Positions 41,838 through 49,577 of a stretch of DNA of 64,000 nucleotides are shown here, piece after piece; the stretch's first letter is position 1, and the number at the start of each line of letters is the position of its first letter. The notes beneath the pieces are model-generated. The model saw only the letters and a program-made list of their open reading frames with translations. It was not told where the DNA came from and searched no databases. Source of the stretch: DASUPK01 sp963821705 (GTDB taxonomy: Bacteria > Actinomycetota > Thermoleophilia > Solirubrobacterales > 70-9); NCBI GenBank assembly GCA_963821705.1, contig CAWGEV010000007.1:1-64000 (forward strand), in the 5' to 3' direction. Position numbers and translations under genes: made by a program.

Positions 41838-43781
41838 TCACTCCCGCAGCGCACGCAGCGCGTTCAAGATCACCGCGATGTCGATCCCCTCCTGCAGCAG
41901 CGCCCCAGCGACCGGCGGGATATAGCCGAAGGCCGCGAAGCCCATCGCGACGAAGCTGAGTCCGAGCCCGGCGAGGACGCTCTGGCGAGCGATGGCCAGG
42001 GAGCGCCGGCCGATGCGGATAGCGTCGACGACGCGGTCGACGCGGTCGATCGCAATCACCGCGTCGGCGGTCTCGGAGGAGACGGTCGCACCGACACCGC
42101 CCATCGCGATGCCGACATCTGCCATAGCCAGCGCGGGCGCGTCGTTGACGCCGTCACCGACCATCACCACCCCGCCGCCGTCGGCCAGCTCGCGGGCCCG
42201 GCGCACCACGTCGATCTTCTCCTCCGGAGAGCATTCTGCGTACACCCGGTCCACCCCAACCGTCCGGCCCACGGCCTCTCCGACCGCCTCTTGATCGCCG
42301 GTGACGAGCGCGATGCGCTCGACCCCGGCCGCGCGCAGCGCCGGGGCCAGCTCACCGGCGTCCTCTCGCAGCCGATCCGCCATCAGCACGGCGCCCGCCA
42401 GCTCCCCGTCGACTCCGATCAGGACCCTCGCCAAGCCCGGCTCGTCGGACTCTTCGAAGAGCCGTGCTCCGGCGCCGACTCCCGCATAGCCCCGCCGGTG
42501 CAACCAGCCGCTGCTGCCGACCGCGACGCGGTGTCCGTCCACCCGGCCTTCGATCCCCTGTCCCGGCTCCTCGACGACCTCTTCGGGAAAGGTGAGTTCG
42601 ATTCCGCGCGACTCGGCACCGTGGACCAGGGCCTCACCCAGCACGTGAGCTGAGAGCTGATCGACTGAGGCGGCCAGCTTCAGCAGCTCCTCGGAGGCCA
42701 GCCCATCGGCGCTGCTCACCCGCTCGATCTCGGGACGACCGTGCGTCAGCGTCCCGGTCTTGTCGAACAGAACGGTGCGAGCGCGTCCAAGCTTCTCGAT
42801 CGTCCCGCCGCCCTTCGCGACCACTCCGCGCCGGGCGGCGCGCGAAACGCCGGAGATCAGCGCCACCGGCGCGGCCAGGATCAGCGGGCACGGAGTCGCC
42901 ACGACGAGCACGGCAAGCGCCCTGACGGGATCGCCGCTGAGCGCCCAGGCCGCGCCAGCAACGACCAGCGTGACGGGCAGGAGGATCGCCGCGTAGCGGT
43001 CGGCCATCCGGACGAAGGGGGCGCGCTGGTCCTGCGCCTCCCGTACGAGCTTCACGATGCCGGCATAGGCGCTTTCAGCCGAGGTCCGTCTGGCGCGGAT
43101 GTCGAAGGCATCACCCGCGTTCGCCGTACCGCTCGACACTGTCGCCCCACGCGGGTGCGAGACGGGCAGGGGCTCTCCGGTTAGGGTCGACTCATCCAGC
43201 ACGGCGGCCTCGCTCTGAACGGCGCCGTCGACCGGGACCACCTCGCCCGCCCGGACCAGGATCCGGTCGCCGACGGCGATCTTCTCCACCGGGATCTCCT
43301 CCAGCTTGTCGCCACGGCGCCGGTGCGCGATGCGCGGAGCGCGCTCGAGCAGCGCCGTCAGCTCCCGCCGAGCGCGGCGCCCCGCCGCGGCCTCGAGCGC
43401 GTTCCCCCCGCTCAGCATCAGGGCGATCACCGCCCCCGCCAGATACTCCCCGAGCGCGAGCGCGCCCACCATCGCCACCAGCGCAATCGCGTCGACGCCG
43501 ACGTCCCCCCTCAGCAAGCTGCGCAGTACCGACCAGGTCAGAGGGACGAGCGTGATCACGATCGCGCCGGCCCAGACCACATCCCCGGTGTCACCCGGCT
43601 CGAAGATGTGGATCACCCCGCCCAGGGTGAGCGCGAAGAGGATCAGCCCGACGACGACATACGGCTCGGACACCCCGAGCGAGGTCGCCCGCGAGCGCAG
43701 CGTGCCGAAACGCCGCTCACCCTCGGCGGCCGCGGAACCCAGTTCAGCCGGAGTGCCGGCGGGTGGCACGGTGCAGGGCAT
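41838..43781 (-). CDS. Heavy-metal P1B-type ATPase with TPCP motif
   Basis: Up to 647 residues. Membrane helices lie near 40-60, 66-88, 95-130, 262-282 and 286-310, with the last pair near the C-terminus. LDESTLTGEPLPV is the actuator loop, ATPCPLILAAPVA (TPCP at about 296-299) the metal-binding helix, FDKTGTLTHG (Asp340) the phosphorylation site, and MVGDGVNDAPALAMAD the hinge. There is no N-terminal metal-binding domain. TPCP is rarer than CPC or SPC, so metal choice (Ni, Co or other) is open. The longest start overlaps a hydrolase remnant; GTG at 43670 is an alternative. Confidence 0.85.
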   Translation of the reverse strand: MPCTVPPAGTPAELGSAAAEGERRFGTLRSRATSLGVSEPYVVVGLILFALTLGGVIHIFEPGDTGDVVWAGAIVITLVPLTWSVLRSLLRGDVGVDAIALVAMVGALALGEYLAGAVIALMLSGGNALEAAAGRRARRELTALLERAPRIAHRRRGDKLEEIPVEKIAVGDRILVRAGEVVPVDGAVQSEAAVLDESTLTGEPLPVSHPRGATVSSGTANAGDAFDIRARRTSAESAYAGIVKLVREAQDQRAPFVRMADRYAAILLPVTLVVAGAAWALSGDPVRALAVLVVATPCPLILAAPVALISGVSRAARRGVVAKGGGTIEKLGRARTVLFDKTGTLTHGRPEIERVSSADGLASEELLKLAASVDQLSAHVLGEALVHGAESRGIELTFPEEVVEEPGQGIEGRVDGHRVAVGSSGWLHRRGYAGVGAGARLFEESDEPGLARVLIGVDGELAGAVLMADRLREDAGELAPALRAAGVERIALVTGDQEAVGEAVGRTVGVDRVYAECSPEEKIDVVRRARELADGGGVVMVGDGVNDAPALAMADVGIAMGGVGATVSSETADAVIAIDRVDRVVDAIRIGRRSLAIARQSVLAGLGLSFVAMGFAAFGYIPPVAGALLQEGIDIAVILNALRALRE

Positions 43782-43945
43782 CCCGCGGAGCCTTCTCGCG
43801 CGGGTCGTCGAACATGAAGAAGTCCAGGTTGTTCATCACGTAGGCGTAGCCGAGCCGGGCGTCGGGATCGGCGAAGCCGAACGACCCGCCGGAGCCCGGC
43901 GTGCCGAAGGCGCGCTGACTCGTGCCGAAGTCGAGCTGCGGGCCC
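43744..43945 (-). pseudogene. C-terminal fragment of a beta-lactamase-family serine hydrolase
   Basis: The reverse-strand frame reads QLDFGTSQRAFGTPGSGGSFGFADPDARLGYAYVMNN then LDFFMFDDPREKAPRDALHRATRRHSG and stops. GSGGSFGFADPDARLGYAYVMN is the C-terminal signature of class-C-like serine hydrolases/esterases (the region after the HTG motif). About 65 residues remain of a family usually near 380-400. It is cut exactly where the efp-like repeat at 43.95 kb begins, so the rest was replaced by the insertion. It overlaps the 5' end of the ATPase frame. Confidence 0.7.
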
Positions 43946-44003
43946 GGTTGATCACGAACTGGAACGTTAGACGGCCCGCTGCTTAGCGACCGCTTTCACC
44001 CGG
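43943..44003 (-). repeat. Decayed efp-like promoter/start, copy 4
   Basis: Shares about 50 bp with copy 2 (GTGAAAGCGGT-GCT-AGCAGCGGGCCGTCTA, a TAACGT box, then CAGTTC and GTGATC at 43955). Only the first two efp-like codons are left before the hydrolase fragment begins. The link to efp itself is seen mainly through copy 2. Confidence 0.65.
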
Positions 44004-44047
44004 GAGGAGTCACGCCGTGTTGCGTGATCCGCGCTCCTCCTCCGTAG

Positions 44048-44097
44048 TCCGGGCGACTGGATCTGAACCAGCGACCTTTCGGCCCCCAGTCGAGCGC
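44048..44097 (-). pseudogene. 5'-truncated tRNA-Pro (GGG) fragment
   Basis: On the reverse strand GGCGCTCGACTGGGGGCCGA continues AAGGTCGCTGGTTCAGATCCAGTCGCCCGGAC. The anticodon loop CTGGGGG (anticodon GGG), the T arm CTGG-TTCAGAT-CCAG and the 3' acceptor strand CGCCCGG with discriminator A are present. The 5' acceptor strand and most of the D arm are missing, replaced by the end of the GH5-like gene. The anticodon stem has a C-A mismatch. Such 3' tRNA pieces are typical leftovers of integrative element attachment sites. Confidence 0.75.
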
Positions 44098-44098
44098 C

Positions 44099-45241
44099 TC
44101 AGAAGCGCTTGCTGGCCTTGACCTTCCGGAAATGGGCGCGGACACCGCGGCCGTAGCCGCTCGGCAGTCCGCGGAGATAGGCGCGACCCGCCTTGCCCTT
44201 ACGGCCGGAGTCGAGCAGTGCGTTGGAGCAGCCGCCGTAGTCCTGGACGGCGTTCCAGGTCCACGCCAGATACGAGATGCCGATCCCGTCGGCGAACTTC
44301 ATCACCTTGTTGCTGAAGCGGGAGGTGCAGTTGGTGTCGCCGAAGCCGCCGATCACCACCGGGTGGACGCTCGCGAGCCGCGCCAGGTCAGGCTTGGAGG
44401 AGGCGAAGTTCCCGCTGTAGTCAAAGCTGTTGAACCCGACCACGAGCTGGCCGAGCGGATCCGTCGGGATGAACTGCTCCCACTCGTCGAGCTTGCCGGC
44501 GAAGTCGATCCCGGAGACATCGATGGGCTGGGTCGCCCCGGTCGAGCGGATCGCGTCGACGATCGCCTGATGTCCCACCGCCGTGTAGGCGCCGAACCGG
44601 GGCTTGCCCTGCGGCGCGTCATTGGCGGCGCAGCCGTTCAGGGCGCAGGGCCAGTCGATGGCGTGCGGCTCGTCGAAGGCGTGGAAGATGACCTGGTGGT
44701 TGTCCTTGAAGGTGGTCGCGACCGAGCGCCAGAAATCGAGTGCGTGATCGGCATCGGCCATCGGGATCTCGTCGGTGGCCCTCGTATCCATGCCGTAGGC
44801 GCCGGTGCCCGGCGCGGCGCCCGAGAGGCGCAGGACTACGATGATCCCGCGCGCGTTGAGGCGGCTCACGTAGTCGAGGATCGCCGCCTGATAGGCGGCG
44901 CCGCTGAAGCGCGGACTGATCGGCGCATACCCGCCGAGCCAGCACGCTTCGTTGAGGGGAAGCGCGACGGCGTTGATGCGCCACCCCAGCATCGCCTTGA
45001 TGGTGCGGTTGCTGACCGGCCCCTGGAAGACGCCGTAGCCGAAGCCGCCCCCGCCCACCGGCCCCGCGCATGCGTACTCGGAGCCCGACCGGTTCACCCC
45101 GATCAGGCGAATCGGCTTGCCGCCGTCGACCAGCTGGTTGCCTGCGACGGAGACGCTGCGGGCGGCAGAGGCGCCGCTGGGAGAGAGCAGGCAGCCGGCA
45201 GCGAGTGCCGCCACGAACCACCCCTTGCCGAGGCGTCCCAT
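44099..45241 (-). CDS. Secreted GH5-like (cellulase-family) protein with altered nucleophile
   Basis: 380 residues from the ATG at 45241, which follows TAGGGT by 7 nt. A signal peptide (GWFVAALAAGCLLSPSGASA) precedes a GH5-type TIM barrel: VSVAGNQLVDGGKPIRLIGVNRSGSEYAC, MLGWRINAVALPLNEACWLGG, HQVIFHAFDEPHAIDW (acid/base Glu after Asp instead of the usual Asn) and YLAWTWNAV. At the nucleophile position, where GH5 enzymes have GEFG, the sequence is VVIGGFGDTNC, so the catalytic Glu is Gly. It may bind rather than cleave glycans. Its stop abuts the tRNA-Pro fragment. Confidence 0.8.
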   Translation of the reverse strand: MGRLGKGWFVAALAAGCLLSPSGASAARSVSVAGNQLVDGGKPIRLIGVNRSGSEYACAGPVGGGGFGYGVFQGPVSNRTIKAMLGWRINAVALPLNEACWLGGYAPISPRFSGAAYQAAILDYVSRLNARGIIVVLRLSGAAPGTGAYGMDTRATDEIPMADADHALDFWRSVATTFKDNHQVIFHAFDEPHAIDWPCALNGCAANDAPQGKPRFGAYTAVGHQAIVDAIRSTGATQPIDVSGIDFAGKLDEWEQFIPTDPLGQLVVGFNSFDYSGNFASSKPDLARLASVHPVVIGGFGDTNCTSRFSNKVMKFADGIGISYLAWTWNAVQDYGGCSNALLDSGRKGKAGRAYLRGLPSGYGRGVRAHFRKVKASKRF

Positions 45242-45248
45242 GCGCAAG

Positions 45249-45254
45249 ACCCTA
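45249..45254 (-). promoter_or_regulatory. TAGGGT -10 box, leaderless GH5-like gene
   Basis: Reverse-strand TAGGGT ends 7 nt before the ATG at 45241. Palindromic repeat C lies immediately upstream and might affect transcription. Confidence 0.5.
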
Positions 45255-45257
45255 TAA

Positions 45258-45327
45258 GCGCGGTGAGATCTGGGGGGTTGGCGCTTTTTGCCCGCTATAC
45301 CGCGCATAAGGCGCCAACCGCCGCGCT
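45258..45327 (+). repeat. Palindromic repeat, copy C
   Basis: Same element as copy B: GCGCGGTGAGATCT...GTTGGCGCTTTTTGCCCGC, then TATACCGCGCATAAGGCGCCAACCGCCGCGCT. Inner and outer arms are inverted repeats. It sits in the gap between the GH5-like gene start and the GNAT gene. Confidence 0.8.
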
Positions 45328-45458
45328 CGTGCCGATTCGGTGCCACCTGGGCGCGACTCTTTGCCATCCCGGCGATTGATCACCAGCGCCCCCATCAGCA
45401 TGATCGGCTGATCGACGATGGCCCTCCCAATCAGGCTGGGCGACACCCGCCCGCCAGC

Positions 45459-46040
45459 GTGGCGACCCAAGCCGACTTCGGTGCGGTGGTTGCGACGATG
45501 GCCGCCGCCTTCGAGGATGATCCGCTTTGGAGCTGGGTGTTCCCGGATGCGGAGAAACGGTCCGAGCAGTACGCGACATGGTTCGGCTTCTTCGTGGAGA
45601 GCGCCCTTCCGAACGGGTGGGTCTGGGTGACCAACGACGAGGCTTCAGCTGCGGCGGTCTGGACCCCGCCTGGTGAACAGGAGCTCAGCGACGAGGTCGA
45701 AGCCAAGGTTGAGCCCTTCTTGGAGGACGCGCTCGGCACGCACGCACCCGAGGTGCTTGAGACGATCGAGCGCCTGGAGGCCGTCTGCCCGGACGGGCCA
45801 CCCTTCTACTACCTCAGCTTCCTCGGCACCCGCCCGGACAGCCGTGGCCAGGGCATCGGCATGGGCCTGCTCTCCGAGAATCTCGCCCGTATAGACGCAG
45901 CGGGGAAGCCCGCCTATCTGGAGTCGAGCAACCCCGCCAACAACTCTCGCTACGAGCGGCTGGGATTCGAGCGCCGCGATACCTTCTCTACGCCTGACGG
46001 CCAACACCAGGTGACGACGATGTGGCGGGATGCTCGCTGA
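45459..46040 (+). CDS. GNAT-family N-acetyltransferase
   Basis: About 193 residues. FYYLSFLGTRPDSRGQGIGMGLLSENLARIDAAG contains the acetyl-CoA pyrophosphate loop (R-x-x-G-x-G) on the central beta-bulge, and PAYLESSNPANNSRYERLGFERRD is the typical GNAT C-terminus. The Trp-rich N-terminal acceptor region (FEDDPLWSWVFPD) resembles acetyltransferases acting on small molecules. GTG at 45459 gives a family-like N-terminus; the frame extends further upstream through repeat C. It is coupled to the next gene (TGATG). Confidence 0.82.
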   Translation: MATQADFGAVVATMAAAFEDDPLWSWVFPDAEKRSEQYATWFGFFVESALPNGWVWVTNDEASAAAVWTPPGEQELSDEVEAKVEPFLEDALGTHAPEVLETIERLEAVCPDGPPFYYLSFLGTRPDSRGQGIGMGLLSENLARIDAAGKPAYLESSNPANNSRYERLGFERRDTFSTPDGQHQVTTMWRDAR

Positions 46041-46435
46041 TGTCAGCCTCGCCGCCGCAACGGCCAAGGCGTCGGACCGTGGATGATCGTGCCGCGACGG
46101 TGGCGCGCTACACAGACGCCTGGGCAGAGGGCGACCCCGGGCGTCGGCTCGAGATTCTTGACGAGATTTGGGCGGACGAAGGCGTCTATGTGGAGCCAGA
46201 GCGCCCAGATGGACTGCGGGGTCGTCAGGCGCTGTCCGAGTTCATCACTGAGTCGCAGGATGAGATCCCGGGCCTCACCATCGTGGCGCAAACGGAGGTG
46301 AGTGTCCTCGGCGACCGTGCCTGGTACCGGTGGAGTGCAAGTGCTGACGACGAAGAGCCCTTCGCCGGCACCGACTTCATCGAGTTCGCACCCAATGGGC
46401 AAATCCTGCGAGTAACGAACTTCTTCGATACCTGA
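46040..46435 (+). CDS. NTF2-like (SnoaL-type) protein
   Basis: 131 residues with an NTF2-like cone fold: VARYTDAWAEGDPGRRLEILDEIWADEGVYVEPERPDGLRGRQALSEFI followed by strands LTIVAQTEVSVLGDRAWYRWS and GTDFIEFAPNGQILRVTNFFD. The family includes small-molecule isomerases, cyclases and binding proteins. The ATG overlaps the GNAT stop. Catalytic residues cannot be assigned. It forms a small operon with GNAT and the following SnoaL-like gene. Confidence 0.7.
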   Translation: MSASPPQRPRRRTVDDRAATVARYTDAWAEGDPGRRLEILDEIWADEGVYVEPERPDGLRGRQALSEFITESQDEIPGLTIVAQTEVSVLGDRAWYRWSASADDEEPFAGTDFIEFAPNGQILRVTNFFDT

Positions 46436-46462
46436 GGCCCTCGACCCAAAGGAGCTGCGCAA

Positions 46463-46882
46463 ATGGAAAGTGACGCAGAGCCGCTTGTTGCGGGGTTCTA
46501 TGAGCACTTCGAAAGCAATGACATCGACGCCGCAGTGGCCGCGTTCTCCGAGGATCTGGAGACCATCGACCCGGGGATGGGCACGGTGCGCGGGATCAAA
46601 CCCTTCCGGGAGTACCTGGAGGCGTTCAAGCGGGCCATGCCTGACGCCAGAGCGGTCATCGAGCACCAGTATCAGTCAGGCGACACCGTCATCGTCGAAG
46701 GCCGGTTCGTTGGAACACACACCGGTCCGCTGGCTGGAGACAATGGGGACATTGAGCCGACCGGCGCAAGCGTTGACTTGCGTTTTGCAGACTTCTCCCG
46801 AGTCGAGAATGGCAAGATCGCCAGCTACCACACCTATTACGACCAGGTCGGTCTTCTCACCCAGCTGGGGATCATGGAGTAG
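46463..46882 (+). CDS. SnoaL-like polyketide-cyclase-family protein
   Basis: 139 residues, NTF2-like fold. VAGFYEHFESNDIDAAVAAFSEDLETIDPGMGTVRG then FKRAMPDARAVIEHQYQSGDTVIVEGRFVGTHTGPL and FADFSRVENGKIASYHTYYDQVGLL follow the SnoaL/ester-cyclase pattern, including the conserved H-x-x-Y-D near the end. AAAGGAG lies 8 nt before the ATG, a normal ribosome site. Likely acts on a small hydrophobic substrate; identity unknown. Confidence 0.78.
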   Translation: MESDAEPLVAGFYEHFESNDIDAAVAAFSEDLETIDPGMGTVRGIKPFREYLEAFKRAMPDARAVIEHQYQSGDTVIVEGRFVGTHTGPLAGDNGDIEPTGASVDLRFADFSRVENGKIASYHTYYDQVGLLTQLGIME

Positions 46883-47096
46883 TCCGCGCTAGGGCGGAGA
46901 GATCAGGATCAACCGCGAGAGCGCAACCTCCGGAGGCGACCGATCATCGATTGGGAGCGCGTGGGGTCGTTCCATGCGCTTCGAGGCGGAGTAGTTCAGG
47001 CCCGTTCCGCCTGTCGGCGTAGCGCTTTGGAGGAGAAGCGGAACTAACCAGCACAGCGCCTGCCAGGTGGCGGAACGGCGTGGGACGATCCGACCC

Positions 47097-48287
47097 ATGG
47101 CATCGGTGAGCGGGTCGCCTTCGTCCCGGCTGGGGGCAGCCTTCCGCGAGGAGGAGCGGGTGATGCCGCTCGAGCTCTTCTTCGACCTTGTCTTCGTCCT
47201 CGCCATCACCCAGTGCACGACCCTGATGTCGCACGACCCGACCTGGACCGGCATCGGCCACGGGATGCTGATCCTGGCCCTGCTCTGGTGGTCCTGGGTC
47301 GGCTATGCCTGGCTGACCAGCGTCTTCGATCCCGAGGAGGGCGGCGTCCGGATCGTGCTCTTCGCCGCGATGGCGGCCTTCCTGATCGCGGCGATCTGCG
47401 AGCCCGAGGCGTTCGATGGCCTCGCGCTCGAGTTCGCGGTCGCCTACGGCGCGGTCCGCTTCGCGCACATCGCCCTCTTCCTGATCGCCAGCCGCGACGA
47501 CCCGGAGTTCCGCCGCTCGACCCTCGGCCTCGGCGTCGGCACGGCCATCGGCGTGACGCTCCTCGTCATCGGCGCGTTCCTGGATCCCGGCGCGCGCGCA
47601 GCCGTCTGGGGCCTGGCGCTGGTGCTCGACATGGGCGAGCCGTACCTGTTCGGCTCGCAGGGCTGGCATCTCGTCCCGGGCCACTTCGCCGAGCGCCACG
47701 GCCTGATCATCATCATCGCCCTCGGCGAGTCGATCGTCGCGATCGGCGTCGGTGCCGGCGGGGAGATGACATGGGGGATCGCGGGCGCCGCCGTGGCGGG
47801 AATCGCGATCCTCGCAGCGATGTGGTGGATGTACTTCGACGTGGTGGCCTTGGTGTCCGCCCGGCGGCTGGCCGACGCTCCCGAGGGCAAGGTGCGAAAC
47901 GAGCTCGCCCGCGACTCCTACTCCTACCTCCACTTCCCGATGGTCGCCGGGATCATCCTGGCCGCGCTCGGGCTGAAGAAGACGCTTGGGAACGTGGACG
48001 ATCCGCTCGATGTCGTGCCGGCTTTCGCCCTGCTCGCCGGCGTCGCCCTGTACCTGCTCGGCCTGGTCGCCTTCCGGCTGCGCCACGTGAGGACGGTCAA
48101 CTGGCGCCGGCTCGCGCTCGCGATGGTCCTGGTGGCCCTGCTTCCAGCCGCCACGGAGATGCCGGCGCTCGCGACCCTCGCGATCGTCTCCGTCCTGGTC
48201 TGGGTCGTGGTGGTCGTCGAGACCCGCGGCTACGGCGAGGGTCGCGCCCGGGTGCGGCACGGCAACACCTTCCCGCCGGCTCGCTGA
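47097..48287 (+). CDS. Low temperature requirement protein A (LtrA) family membrane protein
   Basis: 396 residues with about 11 membrane helices. VMPLELFFDLVFVLAITQCTTLMSHDPTW at the start is the LtrA signature (P-x-ELFFDLVFV), and HGLIIIIALGESIVAIGVG is the second conserved block. The role in bacteria is unclear; LtrA was named from cold growth of Listeria. The ATG at 47097 lacks a TANNNT box or strong ribosome site. It follows the SnoaL-like gene by 214 nt of unassigned sequence. Confidence 0.88.
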   Translation: MASVSGSPSSRLGAAFREEERVMPLELFFDLVFVLAITQCTTLMSHDPTWTGIGHGMLILALLWWSWVGYAWLTSVFDPEEGGVRIVLFAAMAAFLIAAICEPEAFDGLALEFAVAYGAVRFAHIALFLIASRDDPEFRRSTLGLGVGTAIGVTLLVIGAFLDPGARAAVWGLALVLDMGEPYLFGSQGWHLVPGHFAERHGLIIIIALGESIVAIGVGAGGEMTWGIAGAAVAGIAILAAMWWMYFDVVALVSARRLADAPEGKVRNELARDSYSYLHFPMVAGIILAALGLKKTLGNVDDPLDVVPAFALLAGVALYLLGLVAFRLRHVRTVNWRRLALAMVLVALLPAATEMPALATLAIVSVLVWVVVVVETRGYGEGRARVRHGNTFPPAR

Positions 48288-48331
48288 CGAAACCGACCGG
48301 GGTGCCCAGCTTTTCCGGCGACCGGCGCGCT

Positions 48332-48337
48332 TAGAGT
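48332..48337 (+). promoter_or_regulatory. TAGAGT -10 box, leaderless antiporter gene
   Basis: TAGAGT ends 7 nt before the ATG at 48345. Confidence 0.5.
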
Positions 48338-48344
48338 CTGCTGG

Positions 48345-49577
48345 ATGCCTCAGCTCCCAGTGGGCGTGACGGTGGCCGCCGGCGTGGACGAGACTTCGGC
48401 ACTCGTCATGGTGATCGCCGCGGCACTGGCCGCCGTCATCGTCCTGGCGCTCTCTCCGCGAGTGGTGATTCCGGTGGTGGTCCTCGAGCTTCTACTGGGG
48501 ATCCTGATCGGGCCTCAGGGCCTCGACCTCGCGAGGCTCGATCCGACGACCACGCTGCTCGGGGACCTCGGCCTCGGCATGCTCTTCTTCTTCGCCGGCT
48601 ACGAGATCGACTTCGAGCGGATCAAGGGTCGCCCGCTCGAACTGGCGGCCGTCGGCTGGGCGATCTCCCTCGCGCTCGCCTACGGCATAGGCGGCCTCCT
48701 CGCCGCCGCCGGGATCATCCTCTCCTTCCTCTACACCGGTTCGGCGATGGCCACGACCGCGATCGGCACCTTGATTCCGATCCTCACCGACGCCGGCGAG
48801 ATACGAACGAAGTTCGGCACCTACCTTCTCGGGGCAGGCGCAATCGGCGAGTTCGGGCCGATCATGCTGGTCACGTTGATCCTCTCCACGGGGCATCCGC
48901 TGCACGAGGCCGTCGTGCTGGTCGTCTTCATCCTGCTGGCCGTCTTCACCGGGATCCTGGCGGTGCGCTCGGCGTGGCGGGGGTGGCCCCTGGTCGAGAA
49001 AACCTTCGAGACCTCGAGCCAGCTCGCCGTGCGGCTCGCGGTCGTGCTCGTCTTCAGCCTCGTCGCGCTCGCGGCCCAGCTGGGCCTCGACCTGCTACTC
49101 GGCGGGTTTGTGGCGGGGATGATCACCCGCATCGCGCTGCGCGGACGCGAGGTGAGCGTGTTCGACTCGAAGCTGACGGCCGTCGGCTACGGGCTCCTGA
49201 TTCCCTTCTTCTTCGTCTCCAGTGGCATGGGCTTCGACCTCAACGCGCTCACCTCCAGCACCACCGCCATGCTGAAGGTGCCGATGTTCGTCGGCCTCTT
49301 CCTGATCGTCCGTGGGATCCCGGCGCTCCTGCTGTACCGGACGGAACTCGACCTGCGGGACCGCTTCGCCCTGGCCGTCTACTGCGCGACCGAGCTGCCG
49401 CTGGTGGTCGCGATCACGACCCTCGCGATCGCCGCCGGCCACATGACGAGCTCGACCGCCGCCGGCCTGGTCGGCGCGGCGATCATCTCGACGCTGATCT
49501 TCCCGCTGCTCGCGGGGCGCATCAGGCGGGGCGGCGAGCCGGCCTCAGGCCCGATCGAGGCGCCGGCGACGGCCTAG
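48345..49577 (+). CDS. CPA2-type monovalent cation/proton antiporter
   Basis: 410 residues with about 12 membrane helices (NhaA/Kef fold). Conserved pieces are LELLLGILIGPQGLDL, LGLGMLFFFAGYEIDFERIKG, a helix GSAMATTAIGTLIPIL, and LLLGGFVAGMITRIALRGRE before LIPFFFVSSGMGFDLNAL. There is no C-terminal RCK/TrkA-N domain, so it is the membrane part only. It exchanges Na+ or K+ for protons. Its stop overlaps the convergent pepP stop by 4 bases. It marks the far edge of the efp-pepP accessory stretch. Confidence 0.88.
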   Translation: MPQLPVGVTVAAGVDETSALVMVIAAALAAVIVLALSPRVVIPVVVLELLLGILIGPQGLDLARLDPTTTLLGDLGLGMLFFFAGYEIDFERIKGRPLELAAVGWAISLALAYGIGGLLAAAGIILSFLYTGSAMATTAIGTLIPILTDAGEIRTKFGTYLLGAGAIGEFGPIMLVTLILSTGHPLHEAVVLVVFILLAVFTGILAVRSAWRGWPLVEKTFETSSQLAVRLAVVLVFSLVALAAQLGLDLLLGGFVAGMITRIALRGREVSVFDSKLTAVGYGLLIPFFFVSSGMGFDLNALTSSTTAMLKVPMFVGLFLIVRGIPALLLYRTELDLRDRFALAVYCATELPLVVAITTLAIAAGHMTSSTAAGLVGAAIISTLIFPLLAGRIRRGGEPASGPIEAPATA

